A DNA stretch of 64,000 nucleotides from Pseudomonas sp. PICF141 (GTDB lineage Bacteria > Pseudomonadota > Gammaproteobacteria > Pseudomonadales > Pseudomonadaceae). Position numbers and translations under genes: made by a program. The notes beneath the pieces were generated by a model that did no database searches, had not been told where the DNA came from, and saw only the letters and a list, made by a program, of their open reading frames with translations. Where the stretch lies: the NCBI RefSeq assembly GCF_002286815.1, contig NZ_MUNM01000059.1, positions 40,067 through 104,066 of the forward strand, given 5' to 3'. Positions 1 to 7,993 of the stretch are shown here, in pieces; position 1 is the first letter of the stretch, and every line of letters begins with the position of its first letter.

Positions 1-814
1 CGAACAGGTTGACCCACTCCATGGCTGACAGGGTGGAACTGATGACATTCGGTTTGCTGATTTCCAACAGGCTGCGGTGCAATTTCGCGGCGCGGCGCGG
101 AACATTCAGACCGCCGGGCAGGATGCCTTCGTGACGTAAACCTTGCTCGACGCACTCGCGCATCACCGACCAGATATGCAGCAAGCCCTGGCGAATCTCG
201 GCGTCGCTGCGCCAGGCCCGTTCGTTGGCCATCATCAATTCGGAAACCCGCAGACCGTGCTGGTTGCAGAGTTTGAGCAATTCGGCGGCGCTGGAAAAAT
301 CGTAGGGCAGCACCACATCGCTGGCCGGTGCAATGCCGGACTCGGCTTCCGCGGCTTCGATGATGAAACCACCGCCTACCGAGTAGTACGTCTGCTCGAA
401 CAGTTCACCGGTTTCGCCAAAGGCTGTCAGCGACATCGCGTTGGGGTGGTAGGGCAAGCTCTCGTCCAGCAGCAGGAGATCGCGCTGCCAGTTGAAGGCA
501 ATGGTCGATTTGCCGGCCAGACTCAGTTCACCGGTTTCATGCAACGCCTGGATTCGGTTGTCGATCGAATTCGGATCAATGCTGTCTGGCCATTCGCCCA
601 TCAGGCCCATGACACAGGCACGGTCGGTGGCGTGACCGACGCCAGTGGCCGAAAGCGAACCGTAGAGGCGGATTTCTACCCGCCGTACATCGGCCAGTAA
701 ATGCTGGTCAATCAGTGCCTGGGTGAAGGTTGCTGCGGCGCGCATCGGGCCGACGGTATGGGAGCTGGACGGACCGATGCCAACTTTGAAGAGATCGAAA
801 ACACTGATAGCCAT
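1..814 (-). CDS. sdaA: L-serine ammonia-lyase (L-serine dehydratase), 3' end outside window
   Basis: Cytoplasmic iron-sulfur enzyme that deaminates L-serine to pyruvate and ammonia. Reading the minus strand from the ATG at 814 gives MAISVFDLFKVGIGPSSSHT, the typical start of single-chain bacterial serine dehydratases, followed by the conserved VGPMRAA stretch and, further on, YYSVGGGF. The frame stays open to position 1, so about 271 residues are seen and the C-terminal half, with the cluster-binding cysteines, lies outside the window. The gene is divergent from a LysR regulator at 950, which may control it. Family assignment is firm; which paralogue (sdaA or sdaB) this is cannot be told here. 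Confidence 0.93.
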   Translation of the reverse strand, partial: MAISVFDLFKVGIGPSSSHTVGPMRAAATFTQALIDQHLLADVRRVEIRLYGSLSATGVGHATDRACVMGLMGEWPDSIDPNSIDNRIQALHETGELSLAGKSTIAFNWQRDLLLLDESLPYHPNAMSLTAFGETGELFEQTYYSVGGGFIIEAAEAESGIAPASDVVLPYDFSSAAELLKLCNQHGLRVSELMMANERAWRSDAEIRQGLLHIWSVMRECVEQGLRHEGILPGGLNVPRRAAKLHRSLLEISKPNVISSTLSAMEWVNLF

Positions 815-949
815 GCTAAAGCCTATACAAGCAATGGAAGAGAAATCGCCGCCATTTTTGTAGGCCAAGCGCAAGGTGGGCGATACTGCCAACCTCGGTC
901 CTACGTGACCAACGAAACTTCCTAAGACAGCCTTTAGCAGGACTAAACA

Positions 950-1897
950 ATGAGTCGCCAATTGCATGCCCAGACCTACGTCTGGCTGCACGTGTTTTCG
1001 TGTGCCGCGCGGCACTTGTCCTTCACCCGTTGCGCCGAGGAATTGCACATCACGCCGGGTGCGGTCAGTCAGCAAATTCGCCAACTGGAAGAGCGGCTGG
1101 GTTTTCGCCTGTTTCATCGTCGCGCCCGGGGTGTGGAGTTGAGCGCCAAGGGCCAGCGATTGGCTATCACCGTCAATGAAGCCTACGGCAGCATCGATGC
1201 GGAATTGCGACGACTGGACGCGGGAATGATCAGCGGGATATTGCGGCTGCGCTCGATTCCCTCCTTCCTGAGCAAATGGCTGACCCCGCGCCTGCCGCGT
1301 TTGCAACAGCGTTTTCCGGACATTCAGCTGCGGCTGGTGGCCGAGGACAGCAGCGTGCCATTGCATGAGGGCGACTTCGATTTGGCCATTGACCTCAATG
1401 ACGGCAGTTATCCGGGATTGTTATCCACAACCTTGCTGGATGAGCAGATCTTTCCGGTGTGCGCCCCTGGCCTGTTGCGCGCAAGGCCGCCTCTGCATGG
1501 CCCGGCGGACCTGGTGCATTTTCCGTTGCTGCACGACATCACCGCCTGGCGCGGCAGTTACGAATACGCGGAATGGGAGTTCTACCTCAACGCCATCGGC
1601 TTCGAGGGCGCGGATGTGCGGCGCGGGCATACTTTCAATCGCAATCACCTGACCATTGAAGCGGCGATTGCCGGGATGGGCGTGGCGATTGCGCGGCGAA
1701 CGCTGCTCAACGATGAACTGGAGCGCGGGACGCTGATCGTGCCGTTTGGCCTGGCGGTGCCCAATCACAAGCGTTACGTGCTGCTTTATGCGCCGGGTGC
1801 GCTAAGCCATCCGGGCGTGCGCGCGGTGCATGACTGGCTGGTGGAAGAAGCGGGGGTATTTCGTAGCCTGCACCCGCTGGCGGAGCGGCAGATGTGA
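950..1897 (+). CDS. LysR-family transcriptional regulator (GcvA/DsdC-like)
   Basis: A 315-residue LysR regulator. An N-terminal winged helix-turn-helix is visible at about residues 15-75 (RHLSFTRCAEELHITPGAVS, then QIRQLEERLGFRLFHR), followed by a periplasmic-binding-protein-like effector domain from about residue 95. The pattern LHITPGAVSQQIRQLEE is typical of the GcvA/DsdC branch, which often controls amino-acid metabolism. The ATG at 950 is preceded by AGCAGGA. It is divergently placed 135 bp from the serine dehydratase gene, so control of serine breakdown is a reasonable inference but is not shown by the sequence. Confidence 0.92.
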   Translation: MSRQLHAQTYVWLHVFSCAARHLSFTRCAEELHITPGAVSQQIRQLEERLGFRLFHRRARGVELSAKGQRLAITVNEAYGSIDAELRRLDAGMISGILRLRSIPSFLSKWLTPRLPRLQQRFPDIQLRLVAEDSSVPLHEGDFDLAIDLNDGSYPGLLSTTLLDEQIFPVCAPGLLRARPPLHGPADLVHFPLLHDITAWRGSYEYAEWEFYLNAIGFEGADVRRGHTFNRNHLTIEAAIAGMGVAIARRTLLNDELERGTLIVPFGLAVPNHKRYVLLYAPGALSHPGVRAVHDWLVEEAGVFRSLHPLAERQM

Positions 1898-2053
1898 CAG
1901 CAGCCTGGAACATCAGCCAGGGGCGACCGAACTCCCGACATTAACAGCGCTTTTACCCGTTGTCCGGCTTTTTTTGCGAATGAATATTTATCTTTTTTTA
2001 GGGGTTGAAATGTTTTGCGCGCACACCGATTGTGTAACCAAGAGGTCACGGTG

Positions 2054-2095
2054 ATGAAGCCCAAGGGCCAGCCGAAGGGGCCTCTCGCGAGCTAG
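2054..2095 (+). CDS. Possible 13-residue leader peptide
   Basis: A tiny frame encoding MKPKGQPKGPLAS, starting with ATG at 2054 and preceded at good spacing by AGAGGT (2041-2046). It ends 19 nt before the start of the ribosome-associated protein gene. It is lysine/proline/glycine-rich and I recognise no family. It could be a translated leader or chance; the Shine-Dalgarno match is the only positive evidence. Confidence 0.25.
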   Translation: MKPKGQPKGPLAS

Positions 2096-2114
2096 CTGAA
2101 ATAAGGGATGAACT

Positions 2115-2522
2115 ATGCAAATCCAAGTCAATAGCGATAACCATATTCAAAGCAGCATCCGACTGGAGGAGTGGGTACGTACTACCATTGAGAGCACGCT
2201 CGAACGTTATGAAGAGGACCTGACCCGCGTCGAGGTCCACCTGCGGGATGAGAACGGCGACAAGCCCGGTCCCCACGATATACGCTGTCAGCTGGAAGCG
2301 CGGCCAAAAGGCCATCAACCGATTTCTGTGACCCATAAAGCCGCTAACCTGGAAATGGCGATCGACGGTGCGGCTGAAAAACTCGAACATGCGCTTGAAC
2401 ATCTGTTCGGCAAACTGCGGGGCAAACCACGTGCCGCTGTGGTGCCGTTCGAAAGGCCTACGGCCGATGCGCTGCTGGAAGACGAGTTTCTGGAGAACGA
2501 ACAGGCTGCACAAAACGGCTGA
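2115..2522 (+). CDS. HPF/RaiA-family ribosome-associated protein
   Basis: A 135-residue protein with the alpha/beta sigma-54 modulation/S30EA fold: first strand MQIQVNSDNHI, helix with EEWVRTTIESTLERYEEDL, then strand TRVEVHLRDENGDK and the second helix AIDGAAEKLEHALEHLFGKL. Family members bind the ribosomal decoding centre and put ribosomes to sleep in stationary phase. It has no long C-terminal dimerisation domain, so it is the short type, with a 25-30 residue acidic tail. The gene stands alone with its own terminator. It is distinct from the hpf that sits next to rpoN in Pseudomonas, so this is likely a second paralogue. Confidence 0.88.
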   Translation: MQIQVNSDNHIQSSIRLEEWVRTTIESTLERYEEDLTRVEVHLRDENGDKPGPHDIRCQLEARPKGHQPISVTHKAANLEMAIDGAAEKLEHALEHLFGKLRGKPRAAVVPFERPTADALLEDEFLENEQAAQNG

Positions 2523-2567
2523 GGCTTGATTCACTTTTTACCTTTCCACTTTCTCTCCACCTGAAAA

Positions 2568-2598
2568 ACGGGCCTGCTTATGCAGGCCCGTTCTTGTT
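2568..2598 (+). terminator. Rho-independent terminator of the HPF-like gene
   Basis: An 11-bp GC-rich stem (AACGGGCCTGC paired with GCAGGCCCGTT, loop about TTAT) followed by TCTTGTTT. It lies 45 nt after the stop codon. Confidence 0.85.
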
Positions 2599-2628
2599 TG
2601 TGGTATTCGCTGGCTCCTGTGGAAACCT

Positions 2629-2698
2629 GCGGCGAGGGGCTTCTGTGGTGAGGGGGCTTACTGTGGTAAAGGGGCTTACTGTGGCGAGGGGGCTTGCC
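2629..2698. repeat. Tandem 18-bp array made from a REP head
   Basis: Three consecutive 18-nt units (2645-2662, 2663-2680, 2681-2698), each a variant of GTGGTGAGGGGGCTTACT, preceded by a 16-nt degenerate unit. The last unit is also the left arm of the REP palindrome that follows, so the head of the REP appears to have been duplicated in tandem. Confidence 0.85.
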
Positions 2699-2809
2699 CC
2701 CGTTCGGCTGCGTAGCAGTCGCAAAACCTGCTATCCGGTTTTGCCTGACACAACTCATTGGATTGTTTTGGGACTGCTACGCAGTCCAACGGGGGCAAGC
2801 CCCCTCGCC
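2681..2809. repeat. REP palindrome pair, GGGGGCTTGCCCCC type
   Basis: Left arm GTGGCGAGGGGGCTTGCCCC and an inverted right arm GGGGCAAGCCCCCTCGCC, with an inner inverted pair around GACTGC(T)ACGCAGTC. It lies between the convergent HPF-like and fecA genes. Copies of the same element recur at 14661, 19796 and inside 10621-10761. Confidence 0.9.
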
Positions 2810-2827
2810 GCTCTAGCCATCATTGAA

Positions 2828-5161
2828 TCAAAACGCGACGGAAGTCTGCATATACACCGTGCGCGGTTCTCCCACGTACTTGCCTTTGTTGTTGTCATCG
2901 AACGAGCGAGTGAAGTACTGGTGGTTGAAAATGTTCTTCACCCCCACCGCTATATTCAAGTCCGCCAACTTTGGCCCGAAGTCATACGCCGCACGGCTGC
3001 TGAACAACATGTACCCCGGAATCTTGCCGGTGCTGCCATCGGCGCTTTCGGCCGAGGTGTTGGCGTTGTCAGCGAACTGGTCGCTCTGGTAGCTGCTGTC
3101 CAGGTTCAGTTTCCAGGCGCCTTCGGTATAGCCGACGCCGATTGTGCCTTTGTGTTTCGAAGAGAATGGCACGCGATTGCCCTTGTTCGGACCGTCTTCG
3201 CGGATAGTTGCGTCGACATAGGCGTAAGTCGCGTACACATCGAAACCGGCCAGCGCCGGGCTCAAATCGTCGAGGGCGTAGTTGATGCTGGTTTCAATGC
3301 CTTGATGACGGGTTTCGCCACGGGCGATCACCGAATCATTGGTTTGATTGCTTTCATACTGATTGTCGAAATTGATCAGGAACGCGCCAATCTCGGCACG
3401 CAATGGGCCATTGTCGTAGCGGGTGCCCAGTTCCCAGGTGCGCGCCTTCTCCGGTTTGACTTCGCCGCTGGTCACCCGGTTAGGCATCTGGCTGTACTGC
3501 ACGCTGCCAAATGAACCTTCGGTATTGGCGTAGAGGTTCCAGCTGTCGGTCAGGTGATAGAGCACGTTCAACGCTGGCAGGGCGGTGTTGTAGTCGCCTT
3601 TGTATTTCACGTTGGTCAGGTTGTTGGTCTGCTGCGACTCGATCATTTCGTAGCGGATGCCCGGGGTGATCGTCCACTTGCCGATGTCGATCCGGTCATC
3701 GACGAAGAACGCATTGGCCTCGGTGCCACCCCGCGTATCGCGGTCGTTGCGGCTGTTGGTGGTCGGAAGTTCGTTGCTGGCGATCGGCGTGCGGTAGCGC
3801 AGTTCGTGGCTGGCTTCGTTGATGTAGCGATAGCCGACGCCGACTTCATGGCTGGTTTGGCCGAGGTCGAAGCCTTGGGCGAAACGGGTTTCCAGGCCAC
3901 GTACCCAATACTCGCGTGGCGACAGCGAGAGGAACGTGCCCTGGTCCAGATAACCGCTGCGCAGGGTTTTGGTAAAGAAGGTATTGGCGGTGAACTCCCG
4001 GCGATCTTGCTGATAGCGATAGCCGAAATTGAACATCGTGCGGCGGCCCCAGAACTGGTCTTTCGGGCGGGTCGACTGGTACGGGTCGGCGTCGTAGTCG
4101 GCGACGTTCAGCCCGCCGGGCATGTCTGCCTTGCCTTCGTAATACTGGGCCATGGCGTTGAAGCTGTTGGCCTCGTCGAGCTGGTATTTGCCCTTGAGAA
4201 TCAGGTCATCGATTTCGGTGTCGCTGTGTTCGCGCCAGTCGCCACCACGGGTGCCCGAGTACAGAATCGCGCCGCCCAGACCGTTATCGGCCGTGCCACC
4301 GGCCAGCAAATTGCCGGTGGTTTTGAAGCCGTCATGGCTGGACGATGGACTGGTTTCGGTCTGGAAGCCGCCCTTGACCGTCGGTTCATCGGGAATGGCG
4401 CGAGTCACGAAGTTGACCACACCGCCGACGTTCTGCGGCCCGTAGCGCACTGCACCGCCGCCGCGCACCACGTCGACCGCGTCCATGTTGCCCATGCTGA
4501 TCGGCGCGAACGAAAGCTGCGGCTGACCATAAGGTGCGAAGGGCACCGGAATGCCGTCCATCAATACCGTGGAGCGCGAAGCCAGTCGAGGGTTGAGCCC
4601 GCGAATGCCGAAGTTCAGCGCCATGTCATGGCTGCCGGTGCCGTTGTTGTCCGGCGCATTGACCCCCGGAATGCGATTGAGCACATCCTTGGCCTGAGTC
4701 GCGCCCTGGCGTTCGAATTCTTCGCGGCGGATCACATCGCGAGCGCCAGGATGTTCGAAGACGTTGGTTTGCGCCGCATCGCCGAGCCAGTCGCCGACCA
4801 CTTTCGAGGTGTCCAGCTCCAGCGCCGCATCACCCGCCGGTTGCAGGCTGAAAGCATTGTCGCCCTCGGCGCGAGCTTGCAGGCCGGTGCCTTCGAGCAA
4901 CGCGTTCAAACCCTGGGAAGGGGTGTAGTGGCCTTCCAGGCCGCGACTTTGCACACCGCTGGTGACTTGCGAGCCAAAGGAGATCAGCACGCCGGCTTCG
5001 CGACCAAACTGGTTGAGGGCGTTTTCCAGCGAGGACGGCGCGATGTGATACGGCTTGGTGTCGGCGGCATGCACCAGCGGCAGTGCTCCGAAGCTCAGGC
5101 TGGCGCCCAGCAAGAGTTGGCGCAAGGTGCGGGTTAGCGGTGTGACGCGGATGGGTTGCAT
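2828..5161 (-). CDS. fecA: TonB-dependent ferric dicitrate receptor, FecA-like
   Basis: Outer-membrane receptor of 777 residues for iron-citrate uptake. After a signal peptide ending ALPLVHA comes a signalling STN domain (HIAPSSLENALNQFGREAGV), then the plug with DVIRREEFERQGA, NNGTGSHDMALNFGIRGLNP and VRGGGAVRYGPQNVGG, and a 22-strand barrel ending in an aromatic residue (TSVAF). These plug stretches match what I know of Escherichia coli FecA almost residue for residue, so citrate specificity is likely. I chose the ATG at 5161 (MQPIRVTPLT), preceded by AGGATCG, rather than an upstream in-frame start at 5287 that would put 42 residues before the signal peptide. The STN domain implies surface signalling to FecR/FecI encoded just upstream. 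Confidence 0.94.
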   Translation of the reverse strand: MQPIRVTPLTRTLRQLLLGASLSFGALPLVHAADTKPYHIAPSSLENALNQFGREAGVLISFGSQVTSGVQSRGLEGHYTPSQGLNALLEGTGLQARAEGDNAFSLQPAGDAALELDTSKVVGDWLGDAAQTNVFEHPGARDVIRREEFERQGATQAKDVLNRIPGVNAPDNNGTGSHDMALNFGIRGLNPRLASRSTVLMDGIPVPFAPYGQPQLSFAPISMGNMDAVDVVRGGGAVRYGPQNVGGVVNFVTRAIPDEPTVKGGFQTETSPSSSHDGFKTTGNLLAGGTADNGLGGAILYSGTRGGDWREHSDTEIDDLILKGKYQLDEANSFNAMAQYYEGKADMPGGLNVADYDADPYQSTRPKDQFWGRRTMFNFGYRYQQDRREFTANTFFTKTLRSGYLDQGTFLSLSPREYWVRGLETRFAQGFDLGQTSHEVGVGYRYINEASHELRYRTPIASNELPTTNSRNDRDTRGGTEANAFFVDDRIDIGKWTITPGIRYEMIESQQTNNLTNVKYKGDYNTALPALNVLYHLTDSWNLYANTEGSFGSVQYSQMPNRVTSGEVKPEKARTWELGTRYDNGPLRAEIGAFLINFDNQYESNQTNDSVIARGETRHQGIETSINYALDDLSPALAGFDVYATYAYVDATIREDGPNKGNRVPFSSKHKGTIGVGYTEGAWKLNLDSSYQSDQFADNANTSAESADGSTGKIPGYMLFSSRAAYDFGPKLADLNIAVGVKNIFNHQYFTRSFDDNNKGKYVGEPRTVYMQTSVAF

Positions 5162-5253
5162 GAAAGGCGATCCTGAGAAGGTTGAATCAAGGGGGCTTTC
5201 CTTCTCTGTCACGCCAGATCTGAAAAACGGCTCACTTTTTTTTTGAGATTGAA

Positions 5254-5364
5254 GATCGTTCCCATGCTCTGCGTGGGAATGCCTCAACGGACGCTCCGCG
5301 TTCGGCTCTGGAAGTAACGCGGAGCGTCACGGGCTGCATTCCCACGCAGAGCATGGGAACGATC
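5254..5364. repeat. Palindromic repeat, GATCGTTCCCACGC type
   Basis: Arms GATCGTTCCCATGCTCTGCG and its inverse copy at the other end, with an inner inverted pair (GGACGCTCCGCGTT / AACGCGGAGCGTC). It fills the fecR-fecA gap, ending 3 nt before the fecR stop. The same element occurs at 27185-27297 in the algL-algI gap. On the transcript it would form a long hairpin that could reduce or separate fecA expression from fecIR. Confidence 0.9.
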
Positions 5365-5366
5365 AT

Positions 5367-6305
5367 TTACGCGCGCGCCTCGACCGTCACCCAATACCGG
5401 GTAAAACGCCTCACCTTCACCGGCAAACTGATTTCCAGCAGATCAAGAATCCGCTCGCTGTCGTCCAGTGGATAAGTCCCGGAGATCAGCAGGTCGGCAA
5501 CATTCGCCGCGCAATTAAGCTGCCCCCGGCGATAGCGACCGAGTTCATCGAGAAAATCCCCCAGGCGCATGTGCGCGGCCACCAGCATGCCCTCGGCCCA
5601 GGCGCCGCTGTTGGCGTCCAGTGGCCGGGGAGCGCCGATGCCGCGTGTGTCGAATCTCGACTGCCGGGCAGTTTGCAGCATCAGCGGTGCGCCGCCATCG
5701 GGCGTCAATTCGACGCTGCCTTCGAACACCGCCACCTGAGTGTGATCGGCAAACTGCCGCACATTCAGGCGCCCACCTTGGGTTTTCAACAGGCCTTGTG
5801 CCGTCTGTACTTGAAACGCTTGGGCGGCAGTCAGCAGCATTTCGCCTTCAAGCAAGCGGATCAGCCGTTGCTGACCGTCGATTCGCACATCGACCGAACT
5901 GGCAGTATTGAGCTGCACCTGGCTACCATCGCCGAGCGGCACTTTACGTCGCTGGCCGATCGGGCTGCGGTAGTCGGCCAACAATGGCGTCAGCGCAATG
6001 TGCTCGCGCATGCCCCAGGTGACCGCCGAACCCGCGCCGAGAATCAGCAACAGCTTCAATGCCTGACGGCGCCCGGCGGATTTCGGTGCGTTGAGGGCCG
6101 CATGGGCCAGCGGTGAAGACACACCGCGCAAGCGCTGGTTGACCCGTTGAATATGCTCCCAGGCCCGGCGATGCTCACTGTGAGCATCGAGCCATTGCTG
6201 CCAGGCGATTTGCTGACGCGGATTCAACGGCCCTTGCTGGACTTGCATCCACCAGTGCACGGCCTGCACGGCCACTTGAGAGGAGAAATCCGCAGGGCTG
6301 TTCAT
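5367..6305 (-). CDS. fecR: FecR-family anti-sigma factor / signal transducer
   Basis: A 312-residue inner-membrane sigma regulator. The N-terminal cytoplasmic part carries the WW-WLDAHSEHRRAWEHI signature of the FecR family (residues about 18-55), followed by a membrane segment at about 85-105 (LKLLLILGAGSAVTWGM) and a periplasmic FecR domain (DYRSPIGQRRKVPLGDGSQV, then LNTASSVDVR). In this family the C-terminal region contacts the receptor's STN domain and passes the signal to the sigma factor. The start codon overlaps the fecI stop by 4 nt, so the two are translationally coupled. Confidence 0.94.
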   Translation of the reverse strand: MNSPADFSSQVAVQAVHWWMQVQQGPLNPRQQIAWQQWLDAHSEHRRAWEHIQRVNQRLRGVSSPLAHAALNAPKSAGRRQALKLLLILGAGSAVTWGMREHIALTPLLADYRSPIGQRRKVPLGDGSQVQLNTASSVDVRIDGQQRLIRLLEGEMLLTAAQAFQVQTAQGLLKTQGGRLNVRQFADHTQVAVFEGSVELTPDGGAPLMLQTARQSRFDTRGIGAPRPLDANSGAWAEGMLVAAHMRLGDFLDELGRYRRGQLNCAANVADLLISGTYPLDDSERILDLLEISLPVKVRRFTRYWVTVEARA

Positions 6306-6790
6306 AGTGCGAAGTAGCAGCGCATCGCCGCTTTGTTCAGGTGCCGTTTGACCGTGGCAATGGAAATGCCCAGTTCGGCGGCGATCTGTGGATACGTCAA
6401 GCCATCGAGCTGAGCCAGCAAAAAGGCGCGTTTGACCAGGCGTGGCAAACCGTCGAGCAACTGGTCGAGTTCCATCAGCGTTTGCAGGATGATCGCCCGA
6501 TCCTCCTCCGATGGCGCGACGATTTCCGGCCTCTGCGCCAGCGCGTCGAGGTAGGCGCGCTCTATATCCTGACGGCGGTAATGATTGAACAGTACACGCT
6601 TGGCGATGGTAGTGAGGAACGCCCGCGGTTCGATGATCCGGGGCGTTTCCCGTGCCGTCAGCACTCGAATGAACGTGTCCTGGGCCAGATCCGCGGCGCT
6701 GTCAGGGCAGCCGAGTTTGCGCCGCAGCCAACCGGTGAGCCAGTTGTGATGGGCCTGATAAAGAACTTCGACGGTAGTGGCTGACGACAA
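6302..6790 (-). CDS. fecI: ECF RNA polymerase sigma factor, FecI-like
   Basis: A 162-residue extracytoplasmic-function sigma factor. Region 2 is at residues 8-75 (LAQDTFIRVLTARE, RAFLTTIAKRVLFNHYRR) and region 4 at 105-158 (RAFLLAQLDGLTYPQIAAEL, SIATVKRHL). It should direct transcription of fecA when the receptor is engaged. The best start is a TTG at 6790, preceded at suitable spacing by GGAG; no ATG is available at the right place. A perfect GAACAA/TTGTTC palindrome lies 35 nt upstream and may be its Fur site. It leads the fecI-fecR-fecA set. Confidence 0.93.
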   Translation of the reverse strand: MSSATTVEVLYQAHHNWLTGWLRRKLGCPDSAADLAQDTFIRVLTARETPRIIEPRAFLTTIAKRVLFNHYRRQDIERAYLDALAQRPEIVAPSEEDRAIILQTLMELDQLLDGLPRLVKRAFLLAQLDGLTYPQIAAELGISIATVKRHLNKAAMRCYFAL

Positions 6791-6824
6791 CGGAACCGCT
6801 CCGGACGCATTTGGATACGTTAGA

Positions 6825-6839
6825 GAACAAGAATTGTTC
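6825..6839. promoter_or_regulatory. Candidate Fur-binding palindrome upstream of fecI
   Basis: A perfect inverted repeat GAACAA-GAA-TTGTTC, 35-49 nt upstream of the TTG start of fecI. Iron-starvation sigma genes of this type are normally Fur-repressed, and the position suits that. The bases match the classic Fur box only in part, so the assignment is an inference. Confidence 0.45.
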
Positions 6840-6941
6840 GCATTGTAGTGGCGAGGGCGGCATCCGGCAATCGGCTCCTGGCTGCTATCTCTTCAGACTC
6901 GTTAAAAAAGCTGCGACGGCTCCATCAACGTTCGCCTCCCG

Positions 6942-6977
6942 TGTAGGAGCTGCCGAAGGCTGCATCTTTTGATCTTG
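6942..6977. repeat. Half REP, TGTAGGAGCTGCCGAAGGCTGC type
   Basis: A single arm of the element found as full inverted pairs at 11461-11550 and 37309-37418. It lies just after the 3' end of the AraC gene (minus strand) with no inverted partner nearby, so it is an unpaired copy. Confidence 0.75.
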
Positions 6978-6979
6978 CT

Positions 6980-7855
6980 TTACCGCAAAAACGCCTGCCG
7001 ATACTCCCCAGGCGTGCCACCCAACGCCTGGCGAAACCGGTTAGTGAAATGGCTCGCACTGGCAAACCCACAGGCCAACGCAATATCCCCCAACGGCTGC
7101 GACGTTGTGCGCAACAAGTCCCGCGCGCGCTTCAGTCGCCGAGCCAGCACATATTGATGCGGCGGCAAACCGAAGCTCACACGAAACATTCGCGCAAAGT
7201 GGTATTCCGACAACGCACACAATGCAGCCAACTGCCCAAGGCTGATCGCTTCCGCCAATTGATGGTCGATGAACGCCATCAACTGCCGCCGTTGATGTGC
7301 CGCCAACCCGCCTTTGAGTCGCAAGCCCTCACGTAAACCAACCTGGCTGAGCAGGGCATGGCTGAGCATTTCGTGGGCCAGGCTGCTGGTGAGCAGACGT
7401 TCGCCCGGTTCATCCCAGTTGAGGGTGATCAACTGCCGAAAGCGTCGGGCTTGCTGCGGGTCTTCGAGGAACGTGCGCTCGCGCAACTGCAATTCCCGAG
7501 GTTCGCGATCCAGCAGCGTGACGCAACCAAGGGCAAATTGTTCGGGGCTGAAATACAGGTGGGCCAGGCGAATATCGCCGTTGATCACCCAGCCTGACTG
7601 ATGGTCGGCCGGCAGAATGCACAGCTTGTCCGGGCCACCCTTGGTGCCGGGCTGGTCGCGGCGAAAAGTACCGGTGCCGCCGGCGATGTAGCAAGACAAG
7701 GTGTGATGGCTCGGCGCTTCGTAATCCTGGGCATCGTGGTGGTTGTTCCACAAAGCTGCGGCCATGCCGTCACCGAGCTCGGCGCTGTGCTCCAGGCGAG
7801 CATTGGGCGAGCGGTTAAGCGCTTGAAAGACTTGCAGGGTTTCCAGTGCGGCCAT
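6980..7855 (-). CDS. AraC-family transcriptional regulator
   Basis: A 291-residue regulator. The N-terminal half is a cupin-like ligand domain (HHTLSCYIAGGTGTFRRD, then CILPADHQSGW), and the C-terminal ~100 residues hold two helix-turn-helix motifs: SLGQLAALCALSEYHFARMF with FGLPPHQYVLARRL, and PLGDIALACGFASASHFTNR with FRQALGGTPGEYR. The last segment is the well-conserved AraC signature. It is divergent from an EamA-type exporter 138 bp away, which is the most likely target. Ligand unknown. Confidence 0.93.
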   Translation of the reverse strand: MAALETLQVFQALNRSPNARLEHSAELGDGMAAALWNNHHDAQDYEAPSHHTLSCYIAGGTGTFRRDQPGTKGGPDKLCILPADHQSGWVINGDIRLAHLYFSPEQFALGCVTLLDREPRELQLRERTFLEDPQQARRFRQLITLNWDEPGERLLTSSLAHEMLSHALLSQVGLREGLRLKGGLAAHQRRQLMAFIDHQLAEAISLGQLAALCALSEYHFARMFRVSFGLPPHQYVLARRLKRARDLLRTTSQPLGDIALACGFASASHFTNRFRQALGGTPGEYRQAFLR

Positions 7856-7993
7856 GATCGGTTCTCTCCAACGCCTTGCATCCTACTCCGTAGATGTTGG
7901 CCTGCCAGCCCGGCCGCCGACAAAACCGCAAGTTTATGCAAGTGCAAAAATGTTTCGCGCCAGACACTGAAGGCCTATTCAGGAGTCTTCACC

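Noticed and set aside
143..925. Plus-strand frames of 185 and 74 residues
   Set aside because: They lie opposite the serine dehydratase gene, whose protein is clearly recognisable; the plus-strand products are not.
3554..5137. 527-residue plus-strand frame
   Set aside because: Antisense to fecA; long antisense frames are normal at this GC content and the product has no family features.
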